Of a DNA stretch of 64,000 nucleotides, positions 36,141 through 45,315 are shown one piece after another. The notes beneath the pieces are model-generated. The model was not told the DNA's origin, ran no database searches, and saw only the letters and a list, made by a program, of their open reading frames with translations. The stretch is from Hoyosella sp. YIM 151337 (lineage in GTDB: Bacteria; Actinomycetota; Actinomycetes; Mycobacteriales; Mycobacteriaceae), in assembly GCF_026041215.1 (NCBI RefSeq), contig NZ_JAPEIQ010000013.1:248001-312000 (forward strand). The letters are read 5' to 3'. The position numbers and the translations under genes are program-made. Numbering within the stretch: position 1 is the stretch's first letter; every line of letters starts with the position of its first letter.

Positions 36141-38071
36141 TGGACCCCCAGAGTGTCAAGCAGTGCCGACAGAACGGCCACCGCGTCGATGCCCGCGCGC
36201 AAATACCCGTCAGGCTGTGTGGTCGCCGCTGTATCGGTTTGCGTTGCTGCCGGGAAGGCGGATTCCGAACCAGCAAGCATCACATGGGTCACGCCCGCTC
36301 CTCGCAGGATACGCACTGCGTCAGCGGCTTCTTCTGAGTACCGCGCGTCCGAACCGCACACGACAGCGACTTTCGCCGCGGTGCTGCGCGCCGCACCGGC
36401 GAGTCCGTCGAGACCCACTGGTCCCGGATTGACCGCCTCGATTCCGCCCGATCCGACGAGATTCGCGATGAAAGTTGTCCGGATGTTGTGCTCGGCGAGC
36501 GGCCCAAGCGGCGCAAGCAGCACAGCAGGCCGGGCACCAGTGGCAGCGAGGTGCCGATCAGACCGGTTGCGCAAGTTCTCGAATGGCTGGGCGTAGCGGG
36601 CTGCGTCAGGCCGCGGCAAACGGGTCCCCACAGCCCCCTCGTCATCGACCGGAAGCGGTTTCTCGCCTCCGTCGGGAAACTCATTCACGCCGGTCAATTG
36701 GACCTTGCGCCGCGCGATGTCTTTCTCGCGCGCCGCCCGCACCGACTCGATCTCCGCCCGCAACCAGCCAGACTCAACTGTGGAAAGGTAGCCGCCCGCC
36801 GCGTCGATATCCTGCAACACCCGCCATGCCGCCAGAGCTAGGTCACTCGTGAGCTTCTCCGCATACCAGGATCCCCCGGCCGGGTCGACTACCCTGCCAA
36901 GGTTCGACTCTTCGAGTAGCAGCAGCTGAGTGTTGCGCGCGATTCGCTCAGCGAACGAGTCCGACACACCCAAGGCGCCTGCAGGGAGCGCGGCGTCGAA
37001 CGGCAGAACAGTCACCGTGTCGGCGCCGCCCACGCCCGCGCCGAATGCCGCGACCGTCGTCCGCAGCATGTTCACCCACGGGTCCCGCTGACTCATCATC
37101 GCCCCAGACGTGACCGCGTGCTGAGGTGCGTTACCCGCCTGCGGCTCGCCAAGGACGTCCGCGACGCGTGCCCAAACTTGCCGGGCCGCGCGCAGCTTGG
37201 CGATCGTCTGGAACTGGTCGTCAGTCGCGGCGAACCGGAACTCGATCTGCCCGAGCGCCTGCGCTCGCGTAAGGCCCGCCGCGAGCATGGCCTTGACGTA
37301 CTCAGCACCCGCAGCGCACGCCGCGCCTATCTCCTGCACGTCGCTGGAACCCGCATCATGGAATGCGGTCGCGTCGATCATCACCGCGCGGATCGTCTCG
37401 TCCCGCGCGGTCGCACTGCCGGCCAGTGACACCGCCTCCTGCAAACCCGCGCTTGCGTTCGCGGCATCGCCGGTGAACGCCTCGGTCAGTGGCGCCGCCC
37501 CGAGACCGATCGTGATCTGCGCCCGGTTCGTGACGCCGTCACCGGCGTGGGCACGAGCGTCGAGCATCGCAAATAGATTCGCTGCTGCGGACGGGGCCTC
37601 CGCCCCGGCGTCGAGCGTAAGGGGCGCTAGATCCAGCAGCACGCCTTCGAGCGCGCGATCGATCGACTCGACCGGCACGCCGTTTGCCCCAACGGTGAGC
37701 CACAGTGCAGAAACACCACGTTCGAGGGCGGCGAGAATTTCCTCGTTGATGTCAGCCGCGCTGGACGTACCCGCACCGAACCGGGCCGCCACTCCCCAGC
37801 CCCGGTTGACGTCGCGAAGCGCATCCCCGCCGCGCGTAAACGGGTACACGCCGGGGAGCGGATGCTCAGGTTCCGCGTCCAGGCTGGTGTACAGCGGATT
37901 GACCGTTACGCCGTCATAAGTATGGATCGCGAGGAGGTCCTCCGGCCGGTCGCCTAGCTCGTCCGGCGACACCCGCCGCGATTTCGCAAGCACTCCCGCT
38001 ACCGCGCGCCGCCATGCCTGAACATCAGGCACTGCGCCCGCCGGGGCTGTCATTCCTGACTCGACCGTCAT
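36137..38071 (-). CDS. mutA: Methylmalonyl-CoA mutase small subunit
   Basis: 644 aa partner of MutB, structurally similar but non-catalytic. Visible family segments are [47 protein letters not shown] and [18 protein letters not shown]. The C-terminal B12-like domain lacks the D-x-H-x-x-G motif, as expected for the small subunit. The ATG at 38071 has no ribosome site. A -10-like TAAACT stands seven bases upstream, suggesting a leaderless mRNA for mutA-mutB-meaB. Confidence 0.95.
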   Translation of the reverse strand: MTVESGMTAPAGAVPDVQAWRRAVAGVLAKSRRVSPDELGDRPEDLLAIHTYDGVTVNPLYTSLDAEPEHPLPGVYPFTRGGDALRDVNRGWGVAARFGAGTSSAADINEEILAALERGVSALWLTVGANGVPVESIDRALEGVLLDLAPLTLDAGAEAPSAAANLFAMLDARAHAGDGVTNRAQITIGLGAAPLTEAFTGDAANASAGLQEAVSLAGSATARDETIRAVMIDATAFHDAGSSDVQEIGAACAAGAEYVKAMLAAGLTRAQALGQIEFRFAATDDQFQTIAKLRAARQVWARVADVLGEPQAGNAPQHAVTSGAMMSQRDPWVNMLRTTVAAFGAGVGGADTVTVLPFDAALPAGALGVSDSFAERIARNTQLLLLEESNLGRVVDPAGGSWYAEKLTSDLALAAWRVLQDIDAAGGYLSTVESGWLRAEIESVRAAREKDIARRKVQLTGVNEFPDGGEKPLPVDDEGAVGTRLPRPDAARYAQPFENLRNRSDRHLAATGARPAVLLAPLGPLAEHNIRTTFIANLVGSGGIEAVNPGPVGLDGLAGAARSTAAKVAVVCGSDARYSEEAADAVRILRGAGVTHVMLAGSESAFPAATQTDTAATTQPDGYLRAGIDAVAVLSALLDTLGVQ

Positions 38072-38078
38072 TGGACAG

Positions 38079-38106
38079 AGTTTAGTAGGACGCCCAAGCT
38101 TGTCGG
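38079..38106 (-). promoter_or_regulatory. Possible leaderless promoter of mutAB-meaB
   Basis: On the minus strand, TAAACT (38084-38079) lies seven bases before the mutA ATG, and CCGACA (38106-38101) lies 16 bases further upstream as a -35-like element. No ribosome site precedes the ATG. Both spacings fit an actinobacterial sigma-A promoter with transcription starting at the ATG. Confidence 0.4.
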
Positions 38107-38215
38107 TGCCCGGGCTCCCACCGATTCCGCCAAAGAGATACATGTCACATGCCGCGCTGTGAGCTATGACCGCATTGGTTCCAGATGGGGCAGAGTGCCC
38201 GTAAGGTAATCAGTC

Positions 38216-38977
38216 GTGATCACAGCGCCGCGCCCCGACAGTCCGCGTCTCCGTGGAGCACTGTCGCGTGCCGCCCGTTCCCTCTCGCGCATCAAGATTC
38301 TCGCGGCCTGCGCAGTACTCACCATATGCGTTGCCGTCCTCATCCTTGCACCCGTTCCGACCGTCAGTGAGGTGCGGCAGTGGGCGGCTGACCTCGGTCC
38401 GGCATTCCCGCTGCTGTTCTTCGCCGCAAATGTTGTGATCACACTGTTCCCTATTCCGCGGACGATGTTCACAGTGACGGCTGGCATCCTGTTTGGGGTC
38501 GTGCCGGGAATCATGATCGCGATCGGCGCCGGGACACTGAGCGCGGTTATCTCGCTGCTGCTTGTCCGCAAGCTGGGTCGCGACTTCGTGCACGCCAAAG
38601 TCACCGCACCGACCTTCATTGAGGTTAATCGGCGACTAGCGCGACGCGGCTGGCTAGCCGTTGCGTCGCTGCGGCTCATTGCACCCATCCCGTTTTCCGT
38701 GGTCAATTACTGCTGTGCGCTCTCCTCCGTGCGAGTCTTCCCGTTCGCAATCGCCACCTTCTTCGGGATGATGCCCGGCACCATCGGTGTCATCCTGCTC
38801 GCGGACGCTGTTACCGGTGAGACCGATCCGCGTCTAGCGCTGGTTTCGGCGGGGCTCCTCGGAATCGGCGTCATCGGCCTGATCGCCGACACGAAGCTCG
38901 GCGCCCGCGGAAGCCTGCCCGGACGCGACGACAGCGCCGGCCCTGAGATCGCGCAAAGCTCACCCGCCACGCACTAA
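38216..38977 (+). CDS. TVP38/TMEM64 (DedA-like) membrane protein
   Basis: 253 aa from a GTG at 38216, corresponding to Rv1491c next to mutA. Core motif of the SNARE-associated/VTT domain: FPIPRTMFTVTAGILFG near residue 81, a long helical pair (VISLLLVRKLGRDFV), and LRLIAPIPFSVVNYCCAL near residue 152. About five or six membrane segments. Related DedA/VTT proteins are lipid scramblases or lipid-carrier transporters. A specific role here is unknown. Divergent from mutA across 144 bp. Confidence 0.88.
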   Translation: MITAPRPDSPRLRGALSRAARSLSRIKILAACAVLTICVAVLILAPVPTVSEVRQWAADLGPAFPLLFFAANVVITLFPIPRTMFTVTAGILFGVVPGIMIAIGAGTLSAVISLLLVRKLGRDFVHAKVTAPTFIEVNRRLARRGWLAVASLRLIAPIPFSVVNYCCALSSVRVFPFAIATFFGMMPGTIGVILLADAVTGETDPRLALVSAGLLGIGVIGLIADTKLGARGSLPGRDDSAGPEIAQSSPATH

Positions 38978-39035
38978 GATCAAGCCTCATTAGTTGACAG
39001 CACCGGGCCGCGGTGCAGCGACAGGGAGGTCACGA

Positions 39036-39617
39036 TTGTTCGTGATGACGGTTGACCAGCGCCGCAGCCGCCGCGACATCGATCGGGTCGAAGGCGTACT
39101 CGAATCTCTCAATGAGGCGCAGCTCGTGCGGCCGTTCGAGCGCACTGCCGGAGACGAACTTCAGGGCGTCCTCGATGACCCCGCGACGACCGTCACCCTC
39201 GCGCTGAATCTCATCCAGGAAGGTCACTGGAGTGTCGGGATCGGCATCGGCGCAGTCCGGCTACCACTGCCGGAAGCCACACGAGCCGGGCATGGCCAAG
39301 CTTTCGAGGCCGCCCGCGACGCCGTGACCCGCGCGAAGAACTCTCTTGCAGGTGTTGCCATCACCGGGCCTGACGCTGAGTCCGCGCGCCACGCGGAGAC
39401 CGCGCTCGCCCTTCTCGGAATCCTCATCTCGCGGCGCTCCGAGCAGGGCCACGAAGCTGTCGCGCTCGTGGCGCAGGGCATGACGCAGGCAGACGCCGCG
39501 GCCCAGCTCGGAGTAAGCAAACAGGCGGTCTCGCAGCGCCTCGCCGCCGCTTCGTGGCATATCGAGCGGCCTGCTCGTGAACTAGCTATTCACTTGTTGC
39601 AGGCGGCAGCACAGTGA
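39036..39617 (+). CDS. SatD-like protein with C-terminal helix-turn-helix
   Basis: 193 aa from TTG at 39036, which has GGGAGG six bases upstream (an ATG at 39045 is spaced 15 bases, less good). SatD-family pattern: a conserved Asp in TVDQRRSRRD near residue 7, PFERTAGDELQGVL near residue 36, VGIGIGAVRLPL near residue 69, and GQAFEAARDAVTRAK. These recall the Asp, GDE/GDG and GIG blocks of class III cyclase or GGDEF folds, so a nucleotidyl-cyclase-like fold is possible (inference). The C-terminus has GMTQADAAAQLGVSKQAVSQRL, a DNA-binding helix pair. Its stop overlaps the start of the next gene. Confidence 0.65.
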   Translation: MFVMTVDQRRSRRDIDRVEGVLESLNEAQLVRPFERTAGDELQGVLDDPATTVTLALNLIQEGHWSVGIGIGAVRLPLPEATRAGHGQAFEAARDAVTRAKNSLAGVAITGPDAESARHAETALALLGILISRRSEQGHEAVALVAQGMTQADAAAQLGVSKQAVSQRLAAASWHIERPARELAIHLLQAAAQ

Positions 39618-40183
39618 TCGTCCTCGCCGTCACATTCCTCGTCCTCGCGCTCGTTATCGCACTGATCCCCCGGTCCGCACAACTGCCTCAGCGCGCTGAG
39701 CTGCCCGCCTGGGTGCACGCCGGTTCGGCTGTTGTCGCGCTCGGCGCCGCAGCACTTGCCGGCTACATCGCTGACGCACCGGCAGCTGCAGTGCAAGTGA
39801 CAGTCCTCGTCATCGCTGTCGCTGTCGCTGCGGCAGGCGGGTCACCGATCGTTCTCGGCGCGTTCAGCATCGCGCACCGGCAAGCAGCGCGGCGCCGCAG
39901 CCCCGGGATCGACGGCGGGGACGAATCGGCCGCTCTTCCGGACGATGACGAAGGTCCGCTGCGCGGCGGATTCACGATCGGCATCCTCGAACGAATCGCC
40001 GTCACCGTGTCGATTCTGACGGCATGGCCTCAAGGCATAGCTATCGTGATGGCAGTAAAAGGCCTGGCGCGTTACCCGGAACTGCGAAATCCGGACGCGA
40101 GCGAACAGTTCATCATAGGAACCGCGTCGAGTGTGTTGTGGGCGGCGGCCGCCAGCGGAACCGCGTACCTCATCATCACCTGA
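39614..40183 (+). CDS. Small membrane protein paired with the SatD-like gene
   Basis: 189 aa from a GTG at 39614 that overlaps the preceding stop by four bases, so the two genes are coupled. Three N-terminal hydrophobic segments (about 1-18, 35-52, 58-84) precede a charged acidic loop (about 90-115). The C-terminal block GFTIGILERIAVTVSILTAW, IVMAVKGLARYPELRN and EQFIIGTASSVLWA follows. That block resembles, from memory, the C-terminus of DUF3307 membrane proteins that often accompany SatD. Function is unknown; it could be a membrane effector or sensor controlled by its partner. Confidence 0.6.
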   Translation: MIVLAVTFLVLALVIALIPRSAQLPQRAELPAWVHAGSAVVALGAAALAGYIADAPAAAVQVTVLVIAVAVAAAGGSPIVLGAFSIAHRQAARRRSPGIDGGDESAALPDDDEGPLRGGFTIGILERIAVTVSILTAWPQGIAIVMAVKGLARYPELRNPDASEQFIIGTASSVLWAAAASGTAYLIIT

Positions 40184-40417
40184 TACCTGTGGAGAACCGC
40201 ACGGCGCGGGCGGCGCCGCAACCCCGCACCCTGCTTTCGCCACCGGAATCCACGTCACATGCAGGGCAGCGCGCTCGAACGGACCGGCATACCACAAAGC
40301 CCTGGAGCGAGATCAACTGAGGAGTAACGTCGTACCCAAACCGGCACGGTTAGGGGTTATTGTCCGCCTTGCACGGATTCCGCGCACGGTGTGACGCTAC
40401 AGCGAAAGTGAGGGCCC

Positions 40418-41929
40418 ATGAGCGAACCAACGGTGGCGAACGCGCAGCCACAGGCGCCGTTGCCCGGCCACGTACGCGTGCTGATCGCTGGCGCCGGGTT
40501 CTCCGGCCTCGGGGCTGCCATACGTCTCAGCAAGGCCGGCATCGACGACTACGTTGTCGTGGAGAAGGCCCGTGATGTCGGCGGCACCTGGGAAGCCAAC
40601 TCATATCCCGGGTGCGCCTGCGACGTTCCCTCTGTGCTGTACTCGTACTCCTTCGCCCAAAACCCGGACTGGAGCAGCACCTTTTCACCGCAACCGGAGA
40701 TCTACGCCTACCTCCAGCGCACCGCTCGCGAATTCGGTGTCATGCCGAAGGTACATCTGCGGACAGAACTGCTCGACGCCTACTGGGACGAGGCCGCCCG
40801 GCAGTGGCAGATCACCACGACCCGTGGATCACTTACCGCCACGATTTTCATCAATGCGACTGGTCCGCTGTCGGACGTTGCCATTCCGGAGATCCCCGGG
40901 CAGGAATCGTTTGAGGGCAACGTGTTCCATTCGGCGCGGTGGGACCACAGCTACGACTTGGCCGGTAAGCGGGTCGCCGTGATCGGCACCGGTGCGTCCG
41001 CGATTCAATTCGTGCCCGAAATCCAGCCGCTGGTCGAACACTACGTGCTCTTTCAGCGCACCGCGCCCTGGATTTTGCCCCGTCGAGACCGGACGTACAC
41101 CCGCGCCGAAAAAACACTGTTCCGGCGCGTCCCGTTGTTTCAGCGCCTGTCGCGTTACGTCACCTATTGGTACCGGGAGAGCTACGTAATCGGCTTCACC
41201 CAGGTGCGCGCCGCGCTGCGCATCGCCGAAGTCGCTGGCCGCATCAACATCCGGCGCCAGATCAAGGACAAAGACCTGCGCAAGAAGGTGGCGCCCACCT
41301 TTCGGCTCGGCTGCAAGCGAGTGCTTATGTCCAACACCTACTACCGCGCGCTTGACCAGGCCAACGCGGAGGTAAATACGTCCGGTATCGCGCAAATCAA
41401 CCGCAATTCAGTCATCGCAAATGACGGCACCCAATACCCCGTGGATTGCATTATTTACGGTACGGGCTTTCACGTCACCGACGCGGCGATCGCGAAACAC
41501 GTTAAAGGCCGATCCGGCCGCACACTGGACGAGGTATGGAAAGGCAGCCCGGAAGCATACTTGGGGATTACCGTGGCGGACTTTCCTAACTACTTCCACA
41601 TGGTCGGGCCAAATACCGGGCTCGGCCACAGTTCAATCGTATTCATCATCGAAGCGCAGCTGCGCTACATTATCGACGCGATCACGCAACTTTCTGGCAG
41701 GCGCCTCGGGACGATCGAGCCGACGCAACAGGCACAGCGCGAATGGGTCGACCTGGTGCAGGAAAAGTCACAGGGCACGGTATGGCTCGCTGGTGGCTGC
41801 AACAGCTGGTACATCGACGAGAAGGGCCGCAATTCGACCCTCTGGCCCGGTTTCACTTTTACCTATCGCAAACTCACGGCGAAAGCCGACCCACAGAAGC
41901 ATGCGGAGGCAGCTCTCGCCGAGAAATAG
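40418..41929 (+). CDS. Flavin-containing monooxygenase (Baeyer-Villiger type)
   Basis: 503 aa FAD/NADPH monooxygenase. FAD-binding GAGFSGLGAAIRL near residue 25, then GGTWEANSYPGCACDVPSVLY. The Baeyer-Villiger fingerprint F-x-G-x3-H-x3-W is intact in FEGNVFHSARW near residue 166. NADPH-binding GTGASAIQFVPEI follows near residue 190, and the second motif is YGTGFHVTD. Likely converts a ketone to an ester or lactone; substrate unknown. It stands alone, and the ATG at 40418 has only a weak GTGAGGG upstream. Converges on the SPFH gene. Confidence 0.9.
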   Translation: MSEPTVANAQPQAPLPGHVRVLIAGAGFSGLGAAIRLSKAGIDDYVVVEKARDVGGTWEANSYPGCACDVPSVLYSYSFAQNPDWSSTFSPQPEIYAYLQRTAREFGVMPKVHLRTELLDAYWDEAARQWQITTTRGSLTATIFINATGPLSDVAIPEIPGQESFEGNVFHSARWDHSYDLAGKRVAVIGTGASAIQFVPEIQPLVEHYVLFQRTAPWILPRRDRTYTRAEKTLFRRVPLFQRLSRYVTYWYRESYVIGFTQVRAALRIAEVAGRINIRRQIKDKDLRKKVAPTFRLGCKRVLMSNTYYRALDQANAEVNTSGIAQINRNSVIANDGTQYPVDCIIYGTGFHVTDAAIAKHVKGRSGRTLDEVWKGSPEAYLGITVADFPNYFHMVGPNTGLGHSSIVFIIEAQLRYIIDAITQLSGRRLGTIEPTQQAQREWVDLVQEKSQGTVWLAGGCNSWYIDEKGRNSTLWPGFTFTYRKLTAKADPQKHAEAALAEK

Positions 41930-41957
41930 CCACCTCCACAGCCCATGCGCAAGCGCG

Positions 41958-43103
41958 TCAGTCCTTCTCTGGCGAAGGCGGTGCGATGCCCGGCAGATCT
42001 GTGAGGCTCGTGGAGACGGGCTTCTGTGCCTCCGCCTCAGCTGCCTGAACGGCGGCGGTTATCGCCGGGTCCGTCTTGATGTCGAACCAATCTTCGATAT
42101 CCCCCGGATCGTCTTCCGGCCGTGGCAGATCGTCCTCCACCGGGCTGGGCTCGAAGCGGAACACGCCGTCGTCGCCGGGGGCGCCCAGGTGCTTCGCGAA
42201 CCCCTGCAGCGCAGCGTTGTAGTCGCTCGGCACCACCCAGACCTTGTTGGCATCGCCTTTTGCCATTTCGGGCAGCGTCTGCAAGTAGCGGTACGCGAGG
42301 AGTTCCGGAGTGGGCCGGCCCTTCTTTATTGCGGCGAACGTTTTTTCGATAGCCTTTGCCTCACCTTGCGCCCGCAGGTAGGACGCGGCACGTTCACCCT
42401 GGGCACGCAAGATCGAGGACTGGCGTTCACCCTCCGCATCCAGAATCGCGGCCTGTTTTGCGCCCTCTGCCTGAAGGATCTGGCGCTGCTTCTCACCCTC
42501 AGCGGTGCGGATTGCCGATTCCCGGTGGCCTTCCGCAGTCAGGATCATGGCTCGTTTCTCACGATCCGCTTTCATCTGCTTCTCCATCGACTCCTGGACG
42601 GAGGGCGGCGGATCGATCGACCGCAGTTCCACGCCGCCGATCTTGAGTCCCCAACCAGACGTCTTTTCGTCGAGCGCGCCGCTGAGCTGCTGATTGATGA
42701 CGTCGCGGGAGGTCAGCGTCTCTTCGAGCGTCATTCCGCCGACAACGTTGCGCAGCGTGGTGGTCGTCAGTTGCTCAACGCCTCCGATGTAGTTGTTGAT
42801 GCCGTACACGGCCGCGCGCGGCTCAGTCACGCGGAAGTACACCACAGTGTCGATCATCAGCCGCAGATTGTCTTTTGTGATCGCTGACTGCGGGGGAAAC
42901 GACACGACCTGCTCGCGGGTATCGACCCGTGCGCGGATGCGATCCGCAAAGGGCACAAGGAAATTCAGGCCGGAAATTGTGCGGGTGTATTTGCCGAACC
43001 GCTCGATAACCGCGGCCTCGGCCTGCGGGATCAGCGCAACCGACTTCGCGAGAACAACAACCGCAAGCAGGATGATGACGACGGCGACGATAAGTACTTC
43101 CAT
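41958..43103 (-). CDS. SPFH/band 7 (stomatin-like) membrane protein
   Basis: 381 aa. One N-terminal membrane segment (EVLIVAVVIILLAVVVLAKSVALI), then the SPFH domain with ERFGKYTRTISGLNFLVPF and VDTREQVVSFPPQSAITKDN. A long coiled coil of repeated A-E-G-x-x-x-Q units (AEGEKQRQILQAEGAKQ) spans about 185-250. The tail is acidic and Pro-rich. Corresponds to Rv1488. Works with the NfeD-like protein encoded immediately upstream (stop-start overlap TGATG), organising membrane microdomains or protease complexes. Confidence 0.92.
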   Translation of the reverse strand: MEVLIVAVVIILLAVVVLAKSVALIPQAEAAVIERFGKYTRTISGLNFLVPFADRIRARVDTREQVVSFPPQSAITKDNLRLMIDTVVYFRVTEPRAAVYGINNYIGGVEQLTTTTLRNVVGGMTLEETLTSRDVINQQLSGALDEKTSGWGLKIGGVELRSIDPPPSVQESMEKQMKADREKRAMILTAEGHRESAIRTAEGEKQRQILQAEGAKQAAILDAEGERQSSILRAQGERAASYLRAQGEAKAIEKTFAAIKKGRPTPELLAYRYLQTLPEMAKGDANKVWVVPSDYNAALQGFAKHLGAPGDDGVFRFEPSPVEDDLPRPEDDPGDIEDWFDIKTDPAITAAVQAAEAEAQKPVSTSLTDLPGIAPPSPEKD

Positions 43104-43543
43104 CAGAGTTGCCTCCAGACGATCGCGGTTGATCCATCGATGTGTGCCACAGTCACGGACGTGCCTTCCGGATACTTCTCGGTGATGTCCAGCGGCCGTG
43201 CTGTCCAAAGTTCGCCCAATAGTCTGATTTGCCCATGCTCCGAGGTGATCTCTTGGGTCACGACCGCAGTGCGGCCCTCAAGCTCTTTGACCGTGCCCTC
43301 GATCGCAGGTTTCGCATGCAGACGTTTAAGCAACAGTGGCCGGACGCCAGCTAGCAGTGCGATGGACATCACAAAGAAGAACACCGCATCGACCCAGATG
43401 GGGAAATCGAAAATCCAGCTGAATCCGGCCGTTGACAATGCTGCAGCGGCGAGCATCAAAAGGAAGAACTCTCCCACCAGCAGCTCACCAACGGCGAGAA
43501 GCACCGCGCCTACGAACCACAAAATTGCTGCCACATCTTCCAT
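43103..43543 (-). CDS. NfeD-like membrane protein
   Basis: 146 aa. Two or three N-terminal membrane segments (ILWFVGAVLLAVGELLVGEFFLLMLAAAALSTAG; VDAVFFFVMSIALLAGV), then a soluble OB-fold domain with EGRTAVVTQEITSEHGQIRLLGELWTAR and GTSVTVAHIDGSTAIV. Rv1487 counterpart. Its stop shares one base with the SPFH start, and the pair is a conserved membrane module. Confidence 0.92.
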   Translation of the reverse strand: MEDVAAILWFVGAVLLAVGELLVGEFFLLMLAAAALSTAGFSWIFDFPIWVDAVFFFVMSIALLAGVRPLLLKRLHAKPAIEGTVKELEGRTAVVTQEITSEHGQIRLLGELWTARPLDITEKYPEGTSVTVAHIDGSTAIVWRQL

Positions 43544-43621
43544 CTAAGACGTGATCATCAATTCCGGCAACCAGCTTGCCCCGCAGCCGCTGGTTCAGAG
43601 CAATTACGAGGCTTCGCACAG

Positions 43622-44446
43622 CTATTCGGGTTCAGTGACGAAGTCGACGAGACGTTCCACAGCTCCTATTAAATCGGCTTCGAGGTCTCGAAAAGTCGAT
43701 ACGGCATCGCGCACCCGGCGCCAGCCGTCTTGTGGTGTGCCCCATCCCAGAGAATCGCAGATACCCGTCTTCCAATCCTGACCGCGCGGAACATTCGGCC
43801 ACTTTGCAATCCCGACTGCTTTCGGCCGCACTGCCTCCCAGATATCGACATACGGATGCCCTGTGACCATCACATATTGCCCAAGACTCTGCGTGAGCCG
43901 CGATTCCTTCGAACCCTCAACGAGATGGTCCACCAGCACCCCGACCTTGCGTCCCGGTCCGGGCTCAAATCGGGCAAGCTTGTCTGCCAGGTTGTCGAGA
44001 CCCTCCAGCGGCTCGACGACAACTCCTTCGACACGCAAGTCGTGGCCCCACACACGCTCCACAAGTTCCGCGTCATGCAGACCTTCAACCCAGATCCGGC
44101 TACCGCGAGCGGTCCGCGCGCGCATCCCCTCAACCCGCACTGACCCGGAGGCTGAGCGGCGCGGCGCGGAAGGCATGCGCTGTACCGGTTTCGTCAGCGT
44201 CACCCGCTTGCCCTCGAGCAGGAAACCGCCGTCCCGCAAGCGGAACAACCGGGTACAGCGCGCAGCGTCTTCGAGGCGAACGAAATCACCATCATAAGTC
44301 CGCTCGAACCCAGTTACGGCTCCGCAGTAGCCTGATGCCGCATCTTCAACCACCATCCCTGGCTCTGCCGGGACGGAAGGATACGAGGGGCGACGCGTCC
44401 GTGCGTGGCCCGAGAGTATGTCGCCTGAATACCTGTTATCCACCAC
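43622..44446 (-). CDS. DUF3097 family protein
   Basis: 274 aa, corresponding to Rv1486c. Family segments are YSGDILSGHARTRRPSYPSVPAEPGMVVEDAASGYCGAV at the N-terminus. The middle region reads RIWVEGLHDAELVERVWGHDLRVEGVVVEPLEGLDNL, a Toprim-like strand-helix pattern with Glu and Asp residues. VGVLVDHLVEGSKESRL and the tail GWRRVRDAVSTF follow. A DNA/RNA role is possible but not established. The GTG at 44446 has AGGG five bases upstream; ATG 44470 or GTG 44443 are alternatives. Confidence 0.85.
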   Translation of the reverse strand: MVDNRYSGDILSGHARTRRPSYPSVPAEPGMVVEDAASGYCGAVTGFERTYDGDFVRLEDAARCTRLFRLRDGGFLLEGKRVTLTKPVQRMPSAPRRSASGSVRVEGMRARTARGSRIWVEGLHDAELVERVWGHDLRVEGVVVEPLEGLDNLADKLARFEPGPGRKVGVLVDHLVEGSKESRLTQSLGQYVMVTGHPYVDIWEAVRPKAVGIAKWPNVPRGQDWKTGICDSLGWGTPQDGWRRVRDAVSTFRDLEADLIGAVERLVDFVTEPE

Positions 44447-44494
44447 GCAAACCCTATGAGCTGGCCTCAAGTAGAGGTAGCAGCCACGCCGAAT

Positions 44495-44508
44495 TATGCT
44501 GGTCTGTC
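44495..44508 (+). promoter_or_regulatory. Possible leaderless -10 element
   Basis: TATGCT (44495-44500) lies eight bases before the ATG at 44509 and no ribosome site is visible, fitting a leaderless transcript. Confidence 0.3.
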
Positions 44509-45315
44509 ATGTCGACTCCATGCGCCACTCTCGCTGTCTGGGCCAGTTCCTGGCTGGCCGGACGCGCTGCGCCGGACGATGTGATCGACGCCCTTCTCCA
44601 ATGGGCGCCCCTGCACATCGTCGTCGCAGGCGACCGGGTGAGTACGGGTGCGGTCGATCCTCATTGGTTCGCCGAGTCCGATGGCACTGCGGCACATCTG
44701 CTTCGCCTCGTGCGGTCAGGCACCGCGACATCAGCAGATTTCCGGCTCGTTCTCCCGGTGCCCGGCGATGTGCGCGGCGTACCGCCTGGCACGCCCTTTG
44801 CCGCGGCCGCGGCAGGTGCCGGCCAGGGCGTCATCTTGTCCGGCACCAGTGAGGCGCTCGGTCTTGTGCCCGCGCCTGAGGGTGCCGAGGCACTGCGGTG
44901 GTCGGTGTACGGCCTCGCGCACGCCGGAACCGAGCCGACGTATCCACCTCTTGGGGAAGCGGAATTCACGCTGCGTGAAGCTACCCGTGAAGCTGCATCC
45001 GCGCTCGCTCGCCTCGAGTTCATCGATGTCACAACCGGGGCGGATGTTCGCCCGATGATCGTCGAAACGCTTGCGGACCTCTCAGCGTTCCGCTATCCGG
45101 CCAGCATTCCAGGGCGCGCGGCGCGGGTGCTCGATGCCGCGAACGAGATCGACGCTATCTTGACCGTCGCCGACCGTTACGGACCCGTCGGCGCGATTAC
45201 TGCCGCGCAGAGCGACAACCGCGAGGCGCTGCTGCGTCCGCTGCGCACCGCCGTTCGTGAGGCGCGACTAGCTGCGGTTCAGGCTTGTGTCGCGGAAACC
45301 CGGCGCCGCACCTGA
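44509..45315 (+). CDS. Conserved actinobacterial protein of unknown function
   Basis: 268 aa, not recognised. No signal peptide or membrane segment. Small hydrophobic strands ([51 protein letters not shown]) precede a helical C-terminal half ([39 protein letters not shown]). It is divergent from DUF3097, and its last 37 bases overlap the 3' end of the opposite-strand ferrochelatase gene. No function is proposed. Confidence 0.65.
   Translation: MSTPCATLAVWASSWLAGRAAPDDVIDALLQWAPLHIVVAGDRVSTGAVDPHWFAESDGTAAHLLRLVRSGTATSADFRLVLPVPGDVRGVPPGTPFAAAAAGAGQGVILSGTSEALGLVPAPEGAEALRWSVYGLAHAGTEPTYPPLGEAEFTLREATREAASALARLEFIDVTTGADVRPMIVETLADLSAFRYPASIPGRAARVLDAANEIDAILTVADRYGPVGAITAAQSDNREALLRPLRTAVREARLAAVQACVAETRRRT

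Noticed and set aside
38164-38706. 180-codon minus-strand frame over the TVP38 gene
   Set aside because: No recognisable domain; the plus-strand product has clear VTT-domain motifs.
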